A DNA stretch of 64,000 nt from CAVVIG01 sp050249955 (GTDB lineage: Bacteria > Acidobacteriota > Vicinamibacteria > Vicinamibacterales > CAVVIG01). The stretch lies in the NCBI GenBank assembly GCA_050249955.1, contig JBFWPN010000013.1:62001-126000 (forward strand), read 5' to 3'. The position numbers and the translations under genes were made by a program. The notes beneath the pieces were generated by a model. The model saw only the letters and a list, made by a program, of their open reading frames with translations, ran no database searches and was not told the DNA's origin. Shown here piece after piece: positions 16,703 to 25,742 of the stretch (its first letter is position 1; each line of letters opens with the position of its first letter).

Positions 16703-18394
16703 TTACTGCACCTTCACCACGAGCGCCGCGCGGCGGTTCAGGCGGCGCGTCTCCTCACGGGTATTCTCGAACTTCGGACGCTCCTCGCCGTAGCTGCGGA
16801 TCTCGAGGCGACCTGCGGAGACCCCGCGTGACGTGAGGTAGTCCACCACGCTGCGTGCCCGCCGCTCGCCGAGTGCCAGGTTGTACTCGGCCGTGCCGAT
16901 GTTGCAGGTGTGGCCCTCGATCACGAGGTTCTTGTCCGGGTTCGCCTGCAGCTTCGACACCGCATCATCGAGCAGGCGCAGTGCGTCTGGGCGCAGGCTC
17001 GAGCGGTCGAAGTCGAAGTACACGTCCTCGAAGTTCAGCTCCACGATCGGCGCGGGCCGAACCACCTGGATGGTCGTGTTGGCCGACGCCGTGCCGCCCT
17101 TGCCGTCGTTGACCGTGACCGTGGCCTGGACCGGCCCTTCCTGCTGCGGCGCGGTCCACACGGTCTGGCGATCGGTCGGGTTCTGCACCGTCCCTGACGG
17201 AGCCGCCCAGCGGTAGGTGAGCGAGTCGCCGTCCGGATCCTGTGCCACCGCGGTGATCGTCGAGGTCTTGCCGACCTCCACCGTGCAGGGTTCGCAGCGC
17301 GCCTCCACCGTCGGCGGCCGGTTCTGCGGCGGGGGTGGCGGGGGCGGTGGCGGCGGGGGTGGTGGCGGCGCCACGTACCGCCGGATGCCCGGGTGGTAGC
17401 CGATGCGGACCTGATAGTCGAGGAAGTCGCCCGAGCGGTTGTCGTCGGTGCGGTACTGCGAGCGCTTGGCGGTCGGCTGCGTCCACGTGGCGGCGGCGCC
17501 GACGAAAAAGCCCTTGCGATCCTGCCAGGTGAGCCCGATGGTCGCAGCGCTGAACGCATCGAGCGGCGTCGAGAGCGGCGACACGCTGCCGTCGAAGGCG
17601 ACGAGTGGCCGGGTCAGGGTTACCGTATCGTCGAACGGCCGCTCACCGTGGAACTCGGCCGTGAGCCGCAGCAGGCTGGTGGTGGGGAACCCCGCGCCGA
17701 TGCCATACCGGAACCCGTTCGACTGCGACGCCCCGTCAGGCTGGCCGCGGAAGATCCCGCCGGCGTAGCCGGTGAGTTCCACGGCGTTGCCGGCGTTCTT
17801 GCTCACAATCAGGTCGAAGATGCCATCGGCCTTGCCCGTGCTGACGCCCGTGGTCGTGTCGCCGGTGGGCAGCTTGACCATGCCGCGCACGGCCAGCGCC
17901 ATCGGCTTCAGGTCGGCCTCGGACAGCAGGTTCACCTTCGCGCCCACCAGGAAGTCGCCCACCTGGCTGCCGCTCCAGCCCTGATTCACGAACGGGTACT
18001 GACCCACCACACCGCCGACCTTGGGGTCGGCCGTGAAGACCGGGCGCACGTCACGGTCGATCCGCGTGACTGCGTTGAACGACCCGAAGATCTCCGCCCT
18101 GTTGGACACGCCCACCCCGAAGGTGAGCGGGAAGTCGGCGACGGCGGTGAAGCCCTCGCGGTAGTTGAAACCCTTGCGATATCCGGCTGCCGACCACTTG
18201 CCGCGTGCCAGTACCTCGGCCGTGGGCACGTACCAGAGGCCGGTATCGCCGTCGGCAGTGTTGGTGGCGAGACGCAGTTCCCGCTCGTCGGTCTCCGCCC
18301 GCGCGGCCTGGCCGGCCGCGGGCTGTGCGCCCGCCACGCTCGCCCACAATGCGCCAAGGACGGCGAACCCGAAGCCCAATCGCGTCTTGATCAT
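16703..18394 (-). CDS. Outer-membrane OmpA-family protein with beta-barrel and PKD domain
   Basis: A 563-residue envelope protein with four parts: a signal peptide (about 1-24), a roughly 300-residue region with beta-barrel-like strands, a run of 14 prolines, then a PKD/Ig-like domain (D-P-D-G-D-S-L-T-Y-R-W, V-N-D-G-K-G-G-T) and a C-terminal OmpA peptidoglycan-binding domain. The OmpA domain shows Y-F-D-F-D-R-S-S-L-R-P, E-G-H-T-C-N-I-G-T-A-E-Y-N and E-R-R-A-R-S-V-V-D-Y-L. It likely anchors the outer membrane to the wall. GGGAGGGG before the ATG and a good sigma-70 promoter predict strong expression. The order barrel-Pro-PKD-OmpA is less common than barrel-OmpA. Confidence 0.88.
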   Translation of the reverse strand: MIKTRLGFGFAVLGALWASVAGAQPAAGQAARAETDERELRLATNTADGDTGLWYVPTAEVLARGKWSAAGYRKGFNYREGFTAVADFPLTFGVGVSNRAEIFGSFNAVTRIDRDVRPVFTADPKVGGVVGQYPFVNQGWSGSQVGDFLVGAKVNLLSEADLKPMALAVRGMVKLPTGDTTTGVSTGKADGIFDLIVSKNAGNAVELTGYAGGIFRGQPDGASQSNGFRYGIGAGFPTTSLLRLTAEFHGERPFDDTVTLTRPLVAFDGSVSPLSTPLDAFSAATIGLTWQDRKGFFVGAAATWTQPTAKRSQYRTDDNRSGDFLDYQVRIGYHPGIRRYVAPPPPPPPPPPPPPPQNRPPTVEARCEPCTVEVGKTSTITAVAQDPDGDSLTYRWAAPSGTVQNPTDRQTVWTAPQQEGPVQATVTVNDGKGGTASANTTIQVVRPAPIVELNFEDVYFDFDRSSLRPDALRLLDDAVSKLQANPDKNLVIEGHTCNIGTAEYNLALGERRARSVVDYLTSRGVSAGRLEIRSYGEERPKFENTREETRRLNRRAALVVKVQ

Positions 18395-18430
18395 GCGGAC
18401 ACCCCTCCCAGCGATGCTGCTCAGCTGTAC

Positions 18431-18460
18431 ATCATAGTACGGCCGAGGTCCTGCCCGTCA
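18431..18460 (-). promoter_or_regulatory. Sigma-70 promoter of the OmpA-like gene
   Basis: On the minus strand TTGACG (18455-18460) and TATGAT (18431-18436) are 18 nt apart and lie about 37 nt before the start codon, which has a strong ribosome site. These are the only clear elements between the OmpA-like and tatC genes. Confidence 0.6.
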
Positions 18461-18495
18461 ATGCAGGGATCGTCGCTGGAGGCGGGGACTGTCGC

Positions 18496-19305
18496 TCAGG
18501 CGTCGGCCGACGCGGACCGCTTCGGGCCGACCATCCACGCGATCACGATGCTCAGGAGGTAGAGCGCGAGCATCGGTGCGGCGAAAATCACCTGCGTCAT
18601 CATGTCGGGGCTCGGCGTCACCACCGCCGCGACGATGAAGATGATGAGCACCGCGTACTTGATGTTGTTGATGAGGAACCGGGCCGTCACCAGGCTCATC
18701 CTGGCCATGAAGTACACGACCGCGGGCATCTGGAATACGAGGCCCATCCCGATCAGCATCTTCGAGTAGAGCCCGAACACATCGTCCAGCTTCGGCATGA
18801 AGGCGAGGTCCGGCGTGTTGAAGCTGCCGAAGAAGACCATGAGATAGCGGAACGCCACGTAATGGTTGAAGGCGGCCCCGCCGATGAACCCGATCGTGGT
18901 CAGCAGCACGAAGGGGATGGCCAGCTTCTTCTCGTTCGCGTACAGGCCCGGCGCGATGAAGAGCCACACCTGCAGCATGATGAACGGCGAGGCGACCACG
19001 GCGCCGGCGATCAGCGCGATGGTGATATACAGCGAGAACGCCTCACCGGGCTGGGTGTAGATCAGCTTCACCCCTTCGGGCAGGGCGGCTCTGGTGGGGG
19101 CCAGGATGAAGTTGAAGATCGAGTCGATCCAGTAGAACGTCGCGGCGACACCGACGGCGATGGCGATGCAGGCGTTGACGATGCGCCGGCGCAGCTCGTC
19201 CAGGTGATCGAGGAACGACATCCGCGCGCCGGCGGATTCCTCCTCGTCATCCTGCGCGAGCTGGGCCACGCTGCCCTGCGGTCCGGGGAACGGAACGAGC
19301 GCCAT
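18496..19305 (-). CDS. tatC: Sec-independent protein translocase TatC
   Basis: A 269-residue inner-membrane protein with six membrane helices. It shows the family signatures M-S-F-L-D-H-L-D-E-L-R-R-R (N-terminal cytoplasmic motif that contacts the twin-arginine signal) and F-x-F-conserved blocks further on. A 28-residue N-terminal extension precedes the usual start. With TatA it moves folded proteins across the membrane. It begins 15 nt after tatA on the same strand. No tatB is next to it, so a minimal TatAC system or a dual-function TatA is possible. Confidence 0.96.
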   Translation of the reverse strand: MALVPFPGPQGSVAQLAQDDEEESAGARMSFLDHLDELRRRIVNACIAIAVGVAATFYWIDSIFNFILAPTRAALPEGVKLIYTQPGEAFSLYITIALIAGAVVASPFIMLQVWLFIAPGLYANEKKLAIPFVLLTTIGFIGGAAFNHYVAFRYLMVFFGSFNTPDLAFMPKLDDVFGLYSKMLIGMGLVFQMPAVVYFMARMSLVTARFLINNIKYAVLIIFIVAAVVTPSPDMMTQVIFAAPMLALYLLSIVIAWMVGPKRSASADA

Positions 19306-19320
19306 CGCTTCGACTACGAC

Positions 19321-19614
19321 CTAGGCGGTGTGGTCCTGGCGGGCGGCGACCGGCTCGGCCGGCACCGGGGCTGCCGGGGGCTCGGACACGGCGGGGGCGG
19401 CTGCGGCCGTGCGGGCCGCCTCGGCCTTCTGCTGCTGCTCCTCGATCTTGATTTCTTCCTCGAGCGTGCTCTTGAGCTCGTTCGACGCCCGCTTGAACTC
19501 GGACAGGCTCTTGCCGAGTGAACGCCCGAGCTCGGGCAGCTTCCGGGGGCCGAAGATGATCAGAGCGATCACGAAGATGATGATCAGCTCCGGCATGCCA
19601 ATCGAACCAAACAT
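19321..19614 (-). CDS. tatA: Twin-arginine translocase subunit TatA/E
   Basis: A 97-residue protein with the TatA pattern: a short periplasmic N-terminus, one membrane helix (E-L-I-I-I-F-V-I-A-L-I-I-F-G), the F-G-P-R-K-L-P-E-L-G hinge and an amphipathic helix. An Ala/Pro-rich cytosolic tail follows. AGGAGAG lies just before the ATG. It forms the protein-conducting part of the Tat pore and is co-transcribed with tatC. Confidence 0.95.
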   Translation of the reverse strand: MFGSIGMPELIIIFVIALIIFGPRKLPELGRSLGKSLSEFKRASNELKSTLEEEIKIEEQQQKAEAARTAAAAPAVSEPPAAPVPAEPVAARQDHTA

Positions 19615-19745
19615 AGCTCTCCTACTTTCCGCAGAAACAGGCAGGACCGCCGGGCCCGGGCTGGCGCCGGGCGGCGCGTCAGTCGATTATGGAACCCGTT
19701 GCGGGAACGGTCAAGGAATTCCCCGGCTCGTGTACCCGGAAGTCG

Positions 19746-19775
19746 TTGCCCGATAAGGAATTTGTCTGTTACGCT
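19746..19775 (+). promoter_or_regulatory. Probable sigma-70 promoter of the processing protease
   Basis: TTGCCC (19746-19751) and TACGCT (19770-19775) are 18 nt apart and end 7 nt before the ATG at 19783. This leaves a very short leader or suggests that the start site lies slightly upstream. Confidence 0.4.
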
Positions 19776-19782
19776 GTGCCCC

Positions 19783-21393
19783 ATGCGAGGTCTGCGTCCG
19801 CTCTCTGTCGCGTCGTTCGTGATCGTCGTCTCGGCACTCGTCGGCGGGCTCTTCGGGCGCAGCGCGCTCGCGGTGGACGACCGGCTGGCCGAGCGCTACG
19901 CCACCTTCTCGGCCGCGCTGAGCGCGATCGAGTCGCAGTATGTGGACAAGGTCGAGTCCGACCGCGTGATCTACAGCGCGATCCGGGGCATGCTCTCGAC
20001 CCTCGACCCGCACTCGAGTTTCTTCGACCCCCGCGAGTACGCGCAGATGCGCGAGCGGCAGGAGGGCCGGTATTACGGGCTCGGCATCACCATCCAGTCC
20101 ATCGAGGGCGACATCACCGCAGCCAGCGTCTTCGAGGGGTCGCCCGCCTTCAGGATGGGTGTGCGCCGCGGTGATGTCATGGCACGCATCGACGGCGAGG
20201 ACGCCAAGGGCTGGACGACCGAGCAGGCGATGCGCAAGCTGCGCGGCCCTCGCGGCACCGTCGTGAAGGTGCAACTGCGGCGGAGGGGGTACGACGCCCT
20301 GATCCCGCTCGACGTCACGCGTGACGAGGTGCAGATCCTCACGGTGCCCGCGCACTTCATGCTCGACGCGACCACCGGCTACATCCGCCACCAGGACTGG
20401 GGCGAGAACACCGACCGCGAAATCCAGCGCGCACTGAACGACCTGCGCTCGAAGGGCATGACCCGGCTGCTCTACGACATCCGCGGCAATCCGGGCGGTC
20501 CGCTCGACCAGGCGATCAAGGTGTCCAACGAGTTCCTGCCGAAGGGCAAGATGATCGTCTACACGCGGGGCCGCGTGCGGAACTCGGATCAGGACTACCG
20601 CGCCACCGAGGAGAGCCGCTTCCTCGACATTCCCATGGTGGTGCTCGCGAACCGGAACAGCGCCAGCGCCTCGGAGATCTTCACCGGGGCCATGCAGGAT
20701 CACGACCGCGGATACGTGGTTGGCGAAACGACCTTCGGCAAGGCGCTCGTGCAGTCGGTGTACCCGATCGCGAATGGGGCCGGCCTCGCGCTGACCACCG
20801 CCCACTACTACACGCCGAGCGACCGGCTGATCCAGCGGCCCTGGGACGAGAGCTTCGACGAGTACCTGAGCTACACGCAGAAGGACCAGGACGGGATCCG
20901 GCCGCACAAGCCGAGCGACCTTCGCAAGACGGCGTCGGGCCGCCCGGTCTACAGCGGTGGCGGCATCGAACCCGACAAGTACGTGGCCGGCCAGATCGAG
21001 GGGTTCAACCCCACGCCGTTCGGCCGCGCGCTCTACAGCCGCCAGGAGTTCGAGACCTACTCGCAGAAGTTCATCGCGGAGGGGGACTCGCGCATCACCC
21101 TGCCGCTCGGCAAGGGCTGGGTGGTCCTGAAGAAGGGCTTCAGCGTCGATGACCAGATGCTGAAGGAGTTCCGCGACCAGCTCGTCGCGAACCGCATCCG
21201 CATCGACGAGTCGTCCTGGCAGAAGGACCTGGCCTTCATCAGGGCCATGATCCGCTTCCGCATCGATGAAGCCGCCTTCGGCATCGCCGAGGCCCGCCGC
21301 CGGATGGTCGAAGTCGACCCGCAGGCCCAGGTCGCTCTTGCCTCATTCGGCGAGGCGGAGAAGCTGCCCGGCGTCCAGGCGGTCAAGAACTGA
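19783..21393 (+). CDS. C-terminal processing protease (S41 family), secreted
   Basis: A 536-residue periplasmic serine protease. A signal or anchor helix (L-S-V-A-S-F-V-I-V-V-S-A-L-V-G-G-L-F-G) starts from the ATG at 19783; the frame is open 28 codons further upstream but those residues do not form a signal. A PDZ domain (about 85-170) precedes the S41 core, with the nucleophile block N-S-A-S-A-S-E-I-F-T-G-A and the general-base lysine in T-F-G-K-A-L-V-Q. About 190 residues follow. Ctp/Prc proteases trim envelope proteins and peptidoglycan enzymes. The gene is convergent with nothing and stands between tat and smc. Confidence 0.92.
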   Translation: MRGLRPLSVASFVIVVSALVGGLFGRSALAVDDRLAERYATFSAALSAIESQYVDKVESDRVIYSAIRGMLSTLDPHSSFFDPREYAQMRERQEGRYYGLGITIQSIEGDITAASVFEGSPAFRMGVRRGDVMARIDGEDAKGWTTEQAMRKLRGPRGTVVKVQLRRRGYDALIPLDVTRDEVQILTVPAHFMLDATTGYIRHQDWGENTDREIQRALNDLRSKGMTRLLYDIRGNPGGPLDQAIKVSNEFLPKGKMIVYTRGRVRNSDQDYRATEESRFLDIPMVVLANRNSASASEIFTGAMQDHDRGYVVGETTFGKALVQSVYPIANGAGLALTTAHYYTPSDRLIQRPWDESFDEYLSYTQKDQDGIRPHKPSDLRKTASGRPVYSGGGIEPDKYVAGQIEGFNPTPFGRALYSRQEFETYSQKFIAEGDSRITLPLGKGWVVLKKGFSVDDQMLKEFRDQLVANRIRIDESSWQKDLAFIRAMIRFRIDEAAFGIAEARRRMVEVDPQAQVALASFGEAEKLPGVQAVKN

Positions 21394-21397
21394 GAAG

Positions 21398-21468
21398 TCA
21401 GAACTCAGAACGCAGAAGTGAAGGTCGGAAATTCAGTTCTGCGTTCTGACTTCTGGCTTCCAACTTCC
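21398..21468. repeat. 7-bp-period repeat arranged as an inverted pair
   Basis: Units TCAGAAC, TCAGAAC, GCAGAAG (21398-21418) are followed by AGTTCTG, CGTTCTG, ACTTCTG, GCTTCCA, ACTTCC (21435-21468). CAGAACGCAGAA (21406-21417) is complementary to TTCTGCGTTCTG (21437-21448), so the tract can fold into a 12-bp hairpin just after the protease stop. There is no T-run, so it is not a classic terminator. Confidence 0.65.
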
Positions 21469-21531
21469 CGGAGCCCGGCCAGGGCTCCGGTGGGGCGTAC
21501 GACCACAATCGATTGTGTATGTAGTTTGCCC

Positions 21532-21560
21532 TTGCCCCTCTATCTAGCCCTTGTTACACT
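21532..21560 (+). promoter_or_regulatory. Candidate sigma-70 promoter for smc
   Basis: TTGCCC (21532-21537) and TACACT (21555-21560) are separated by exactly 17 nt. This is the best -35/-10 pair in the gap before smc. Confidence 0.5.
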
Positions 21561-21666
21561 GACCACCGTTTTGCGGCCCCGGGGCCCCCGACCCTGAAAA
21601 GGGACGGGGAAAGGGCCACCCATTCGGTCTGAGCCGTTCTGTAACCAGCCAGAATCCGTGGCCCTC

Positions 21667-21687
21667 GTGTCCGGGTCCTCCGGACAC
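21667..21687 (+). other. Hairpin 1 in the smc leader
   Basis: GTGTCCG (21667-21673) pairs with CGGACAC (21681-21687) around a 7-nt loop. It is repeated in part by nearby GTCCG motifs, so alternative pairings are possible. Confidence 0.4.
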
Positions 21688-21743
21688 TTCTGTCCGTCGT
21701 CTTGTCCGGGAACGCCCCGGGCCGGCGAGGGACCATCGGTTGC

Positions 21744-21762
21744 GTCCGACCAGCGGTCGGAC
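21744..21762 (+). other. Hairpin 2 in the smc leader
   Basis: GTCCGACC (21744-21751) and GGTCGGAC (21755-21762) form a perfect 8-bp stem with a 3-nt loop, 49 nt before the smc start. It could control translation or be a protein-binding palindrome on DNA. Confidence 0.45.
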
Positions 21763-21811
21763 TGTGCCATTGGTGTGCACATGCGCCCGTCCGGCGCGGT
21801 GGTGTGAGTTC

Positions 21812-24800
21812 ATGCGTCTGGAAAAGCTCGAAATCAACGGCTTCAAGTCCTTCTCGGATCGGTCGGAGCTTGCCTTCGACAAGGGCGTGACTGCCATCGT
21901 CGGTCCCAATGGGTGCGGCAAGAGCAACGTGTCGGATGCCATTACCTGGGTGATGGGCGAGCAGAGCGCGAAGAGCCTGCGCGGCGAGAAGATGGAAGAC
22001 GTCATCTTCAACGGCAGCGATGCCCGGAAGCCGAGCGCCACCGCCGAGGTGCGCCTGCGGTTCAGCGGTGTGATCAAGTCGGTGTCCGGCCCTGCGTTCA
22101 ACTCGCCGGTCCGCGCGCACGGCGCAGCCCCGCGGCCGCAGGGGGAAGGCGCCGCCGCGCCGTCCGCCAGTTTCGAGGCGGATGGTGGCGTGGCCGTGCT
22201 CGAACCGCCGGCCGAGGAAGCGGAGGCGAGCGACCCCCGCATCAGCTTCGCACCGGAAGAGGCCGAGGAACTGATTCAGACCGTGGCGCGCGAGGTGGAG
22301 GTCACGCGCCGGCTGTACCGGTCGGGTGAGAGCGAATACCTCATCGACGGGCACGCCTGCCGCCTGCGCGACATCCACGACCTGCTGATGGACACCGGCC
22401 TCGGCGCGAAGGCCTACGCGATCATCGAGCAGGGGAAGATCGGGATGATCCTGAGCACGCGCCCCACCGATCGGCGACAGCTGATCGAGGAGGCCGCCGG
22501 CGTCACGAAGTACAAGGTGCGCCGCCGCGCCGCGGAACTGAAGCTCGACGCCGCGCAGCAGAACCTCACCCGCATCGACGACATCGTGTTCGAGGTCGAG
22601 AAGCAGCGGGGCACGCTGAAGCGCCAGGCCGGCAAGGCCCGCCGCTACCAGAAGCTGCGCGATGAGCTGCGCCGATGGGAGAAGGTGCTCTTCGCCCGCA
22701 AGTACCGCCAGCTGGCCGAGACGATCGAGTCGGCACGCGCGCGCCTCGCGGATGCCCGGGAGCGCGAGGCCGCAGCCGCCGCCCGAGTGTCGGAGATCGA
22801 GTCCGACTTCGGACGGTCGCGCATCGAGCTGGCCGAGGCCGAGTCGCGCGCCACGGCGGCCCGCGAGGTGGCGCACGGCGCCGAACTGGCGATCAACCGC
22901 CTCCAGCAGCAGATCACCTTCGATGGTGGACAGGCCGACTCGCTGGGGGCCCGCGCCCGCGCCATCGCGCAGGAGATCGACGTGCTCGCCGCGCGCCGGG
23001 AGCCGGCCCGCGCCGAACTCGAGGAGCGCCGCGCGGCCGCGACCATGGCCCTGGAGGATCGGGATCGCGCCGCCGCGGCCCTGACTGCCGAATCCGAGGC
23101 GTACGAAGTCGGCCACCGGGAAATCGAGGGGCTGGAGGGCGACGTCGAGGCCGCCCGCAGCGAGGTATACGCGGCCATCAACAGCGCCACCGCCCTGCGG
23201 CACTCGCTCGAGAGCGCAGCCGCCCAGCGCGACCGCGTGCTGGAACTGCTGTCCAAGCTGCAGGTCGAATCCGAGGACGTGCGGCTCGAGTTCGATCGCC
23301 TCGACTCGGACCGTGCCTCGGCCGCCGACGGCCTGCGTCGCGCGCACGAGGCGCTCGATGCCACGAAGGCGGCGCGTGCAGCCCGCGAGTCCGAACTGGC
23401 CAGCGCGCGCATCGAGCATGAATGGCGTGCACGGTCGGTGCGTACGCGCGAGCACGAACTGGCGGGACTTGTCGCCCGTCTCAAGTCGCTCGAGGAACTC
23501 GAAGCGGGTCGCGCCGAGTACGGCGATGCCGCACGCACGGTGCTCGCGCAGGCCAACGGCAAGGTGAACCAGAAGGGGGCGGTGGCCGACTACCTCGAGG
23601 TGGAGGTCGGCCGCGAACGGGCCGTCGAGGCCTACCTCGGCGAAGTCCTCCAGCACATCGTTGTCGAGCAGCAGGACCACGCGTTTGCCGGGTTCGAACT
23701 GATTCGTGAGGCGTCCGCCGGCCGCTGCGGGTTCGTGGTGATCGAAGGTGAGCCCGGACCCGCATCCGACGTGGCGACCCAGGCGGTGCCGAACGGGTTC
23801 GTCACGCTGTCGTCGGTGCTCAGGGTCAGCGGTCCCTACGAAGGCGTGCTGCGGCGCGCGATCGGCGAGGCCTGGCTGACCGACTCGTACGAGCGGGCAG
23901 AGGCAGCCGCAGCCTCCGCCCCCTGCCCGATCGTGACCGCCGACGGGGAGGTGTTCCGCGGCCCGCACCTGGTGGCGGGCGGTCATCCCAAGGAAGCGCG
24001 CGGCATCCTCGAGACGAAGCGCGACATCAAGGACCTGCGTGCCCGGATCGAGGGCGAGCGGGAGGCCCTCGCGAGGCTGGCCGAGGAGACGGCGAATCTC
24101 GAGCGGGTCATCACCGAAGCCACCCAGGCCATTGCCGCGCTCGGTGCCGAGCAGCACCGGCAGGAGAAGCAGATCGTGGCACTCGAGGCCCAGCTGCAGC
24201 GCGCGTCCGAGGATGCGACGCGCGTGACCCTCCGTGGCGACCAGCTCGCGCGCGAGCGTCGGCAGGCCGAGGAGGAGCGCACGTCGCTCGAACTCCGCCA
24301 GGAAGAGGCGCGCGCTGCGATTCTCGCGCTCGAAGGCGAGCAGCGGCTTGCGGACGAGCGGCTGGGCGCGGCACAGCGCCGGCTGTTCGATGCCCGCGAG
24401 ACGGTGCAGGAACTGAGCCGACGCGCCGCTGAAGCTCGCGCGAACCATGCTGGTCTCGTCGAGCGGGCCGCCGGCCTCGCCAGTGAGGTCCGCCGTCTCG
24501 AGGAGGCCAGCCGCGAACTGGAGGCGCGCGCCGAGGCGCTGTCGCTCGAACTCGAGTCGACCAGCACGCGCGTGACCGAACTCCGCGAGTCGGTCGCGTT
24601 CAACGAGGAACAGCTCTCGGCCGACATCCGGAAGCTGGAGGAACTGCGCGCCGCCGTGGCCGCCGCAGACGATGGCGTGTCGACCCTGCGGATCAGTGCC
24701 GACCAGTTCGAGGCATCCATCCGCGTGGCGCGCTCCGAGTTCGAGGGCATCCGCTCCACCGTGTCCGAGTACGATCTCGCCCGCGCAACCGCCGAGACCG

Positions 24801-25693
24801 ACCTGTCGCACCTCGCGGCCACCTGCATCGACGCGGTTCAGGCGACGCTGGACGAGGTGATGGTGGAAGTCGAGGAGCTCGAGCGGTCCGGGGCGGCGGT
24901 GCCCGACGCACGGGCGATCCTCGCCGATGAACCGGAAGAGTCGACCGACGAGGAAGGCAACCCGGTCCAGCCGCCGTCGGTGGGTACAGCCGACTCCCAG
25001 GCCGCAGTGGATGCGGCCGACGCGGCGGTGGCCGCCGCCAGCCAGCGGACGCTCAGCGCCGAGGAGGCGATCGCCACGCTGCGCGGCAAGATCGATCGAC
25101 TGGGGCCGGTCAACATGATGGCAATCGAGCAGTACGACGAACTCGAGACCCGGTACACGTTCCTGTCCACGCAGCGCACCGATCTCGTCGAGTCGATTGC
25201 CCAGACCACCGAGGCGATCCGCCGCATCGACGAGACCACCCGAACGCGCTTCGTGGAGGCGTTCGGCGCCATCAACCGCAACTTCCAGGAGGTCTTCACC
25301 ACTCTCTTCGGCGGTGGACGTGCCGGGATCACGCTGCTCGACGAGAATGATCCGCTCGAGAGCGGCATCGAGATCGTGGCACAGCCCCCTGGCAAGCGCC
25401 TCCAGAGCGTGCAGCTGCTGTCGGGCGGCGAGAAGGCACTGACCGCCATCTCGCTGATGTTCGGCCTCTTCAAGTACAAGCCGAGCCCCTTCTGCCTGCT
25501 CGACGAAATCGACGCTCCGCTCGACGACGCCAACATCGGGCGCTTCGTGGAGATGCTGCGCAGCATGCAGCACCACACGCAGTTCATCCTCATCACCCAT
25601 CACCGGAAGACGATGGAGATCGCCGACCGGCTCTATGGCGTGACCATGGAGGAACCCGGTGTGTCGAAGCTGATTTCGGTCCAGCTGAACTGA
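21812..25693 (+). CDS. smc: Chromosome segregation protein SMC
   Basis: A 1293-residue condensin ATPase. The N-terminal head begins M-R-L-E-K-L-E-I-N-G-F-K-S-F with Walker A G-P-N-G-C-G-K-S-N (31-39). Long coiled coils flank a hinge domain near 540-690. The C-terminal head has the L-S-G-G-E-K-A-L-T signature and the L-L-D-E-I-D-A-P-L-D Walker B/D-loop. It organises and segregates the chromosome with ScpA/ScpB. The family is usually about 1150-1200 residues; about 65 extra residues (86-155) of Ala/Pro/Glu-rich sequence interrupt the N-terminal head before V-T-R-R-L-Y-R-S-G-E-S-E-Y. The start at 21812 is fixed by the family N-terminus; the frame is open to 21740. Confidence 0.96.
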   Translation: MRLEKLEINGFKSFSDRSELAFDKGVTAIVGPNGCGKSNVSDAITWVMGEQSAKSLRGEKMEDVIFNGSDARKPSATAEVRLRFSGVIKSVSGPAFNSPVRAHGAAPRPQGEGAAAPSASFEADGGVAVLEPPAEEAEASDPRISFAPEEAEELIQTVAREVEVTRRLYRSGESEYLIDGHACRLRDIHDLLMDTGLGAKAYAIIEQGKIGMILSTRPTDRRQLIEEAAGVTKYKVRRRAAELKLDAAQQNLTRIDDIVFEVEKQRGTLKRQAGKARRYQKLRDELRRWEKVLFARKYRQLAETIESARARLADAREREAAAAARVSEIESDFGRSRIELAEAESRATAAREVAHGAELAINRLQQQITFDGGQADSLGARARAIAQEIDVLAARREPARAELEERRAAATMALEDRDRAAAALTAESEAYEVGHREIEGLEGDVEAARSEVYAAINSATALRHSLESAAAQRDRVLELLSKLQVESEDVRLEFDRLDSDRASAADGLRRAHEALDATKAARAARESELASARIEHEWRARSVRTREHELAGLVARLKSLEELEAGRAEYGDAARTVLAQANGKVNQKGAVADYLEVEVGRERAVEAYLGEVLQHIVVEQQDHAFAGFELIREASAGRCGFVVIEGEPGPASDVATQAVPNGFVTLSSVLRVSGPYEGVLRRAIGEAWLTDSYERAEAAAASAPCPIVTADGEVFRGPHLVAGGHPKEARGILETKRDIKDLRARIEGEREALARLAEETANLERVITEATQAIAALGAEQHRQEKQIVALEAQLQRASEDATRVTLRGDQLARERRQAEEERTSLELRQEEARAAILALEGEQRLADERLGAAQRRLFDARETVQELSRRAAEARANHAGLVERAAGLASEVRRLEEASRELEARAEALSLELESTSTRVTELRESVAFNEEQLSADIRKLEELRAAVAAADDGVSTLRISADQFEASIRVARSEFEGIRSTVSEYDLARATAETDLSHLAATCIDAVQATLDEVMVEVEELERSGAAVPDARAILADEPEESTDEEGNPVQPPSVGTADSQAAVDAADAAVAAASQRTLSAEEAIATLRGKIDRLGPVNMMAIEQYDELETRYTFLSTQRTDLVESIAQTTEAIRRIDETTRTRFVEAFGAINRNFQEVFTTLFGGGRAGITLLDENDPLESGIEIVAQPPGKRLQSVQLLSGGEKALTAISLMFGLFKYKPSPFCLLDEIDAPLDDANIGRFVEMLRSMQHHTQFILITHHRKTMEIADRLYGVTMEEPGVSKLISVQLN

Positions 25694-25742
25694 TCCGCAC
25701 TGCCAGGCACCATCGACCCCTGCTGGCCTATCATGGGGTCGC

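Larger units (their letters stand above)
21469..21811 (+). promoter_or_regulatory. Long non-coding leader region before smc
   Basis: This is the core of the only gap over 300 bases in the window (21394-21811). No convincing gene is present. It contains the repeat tract described separately, a candidate promoter, two hairpins and otherwise GC-rich sequence. If transcription starts from the candidate promoter, the smc mRNA has a leader of about 245 nt. Confidence 0.5.

Noticed and set aside
21406..21448. 12-bp inverted repeat after the processing protease as a rho-independent terminator
   Set aside because: The stem is AT-mixed with a 19-nt loop and no T-run follows. It is better explained as two 7-bp-period repeat tracts in opposite orientation.
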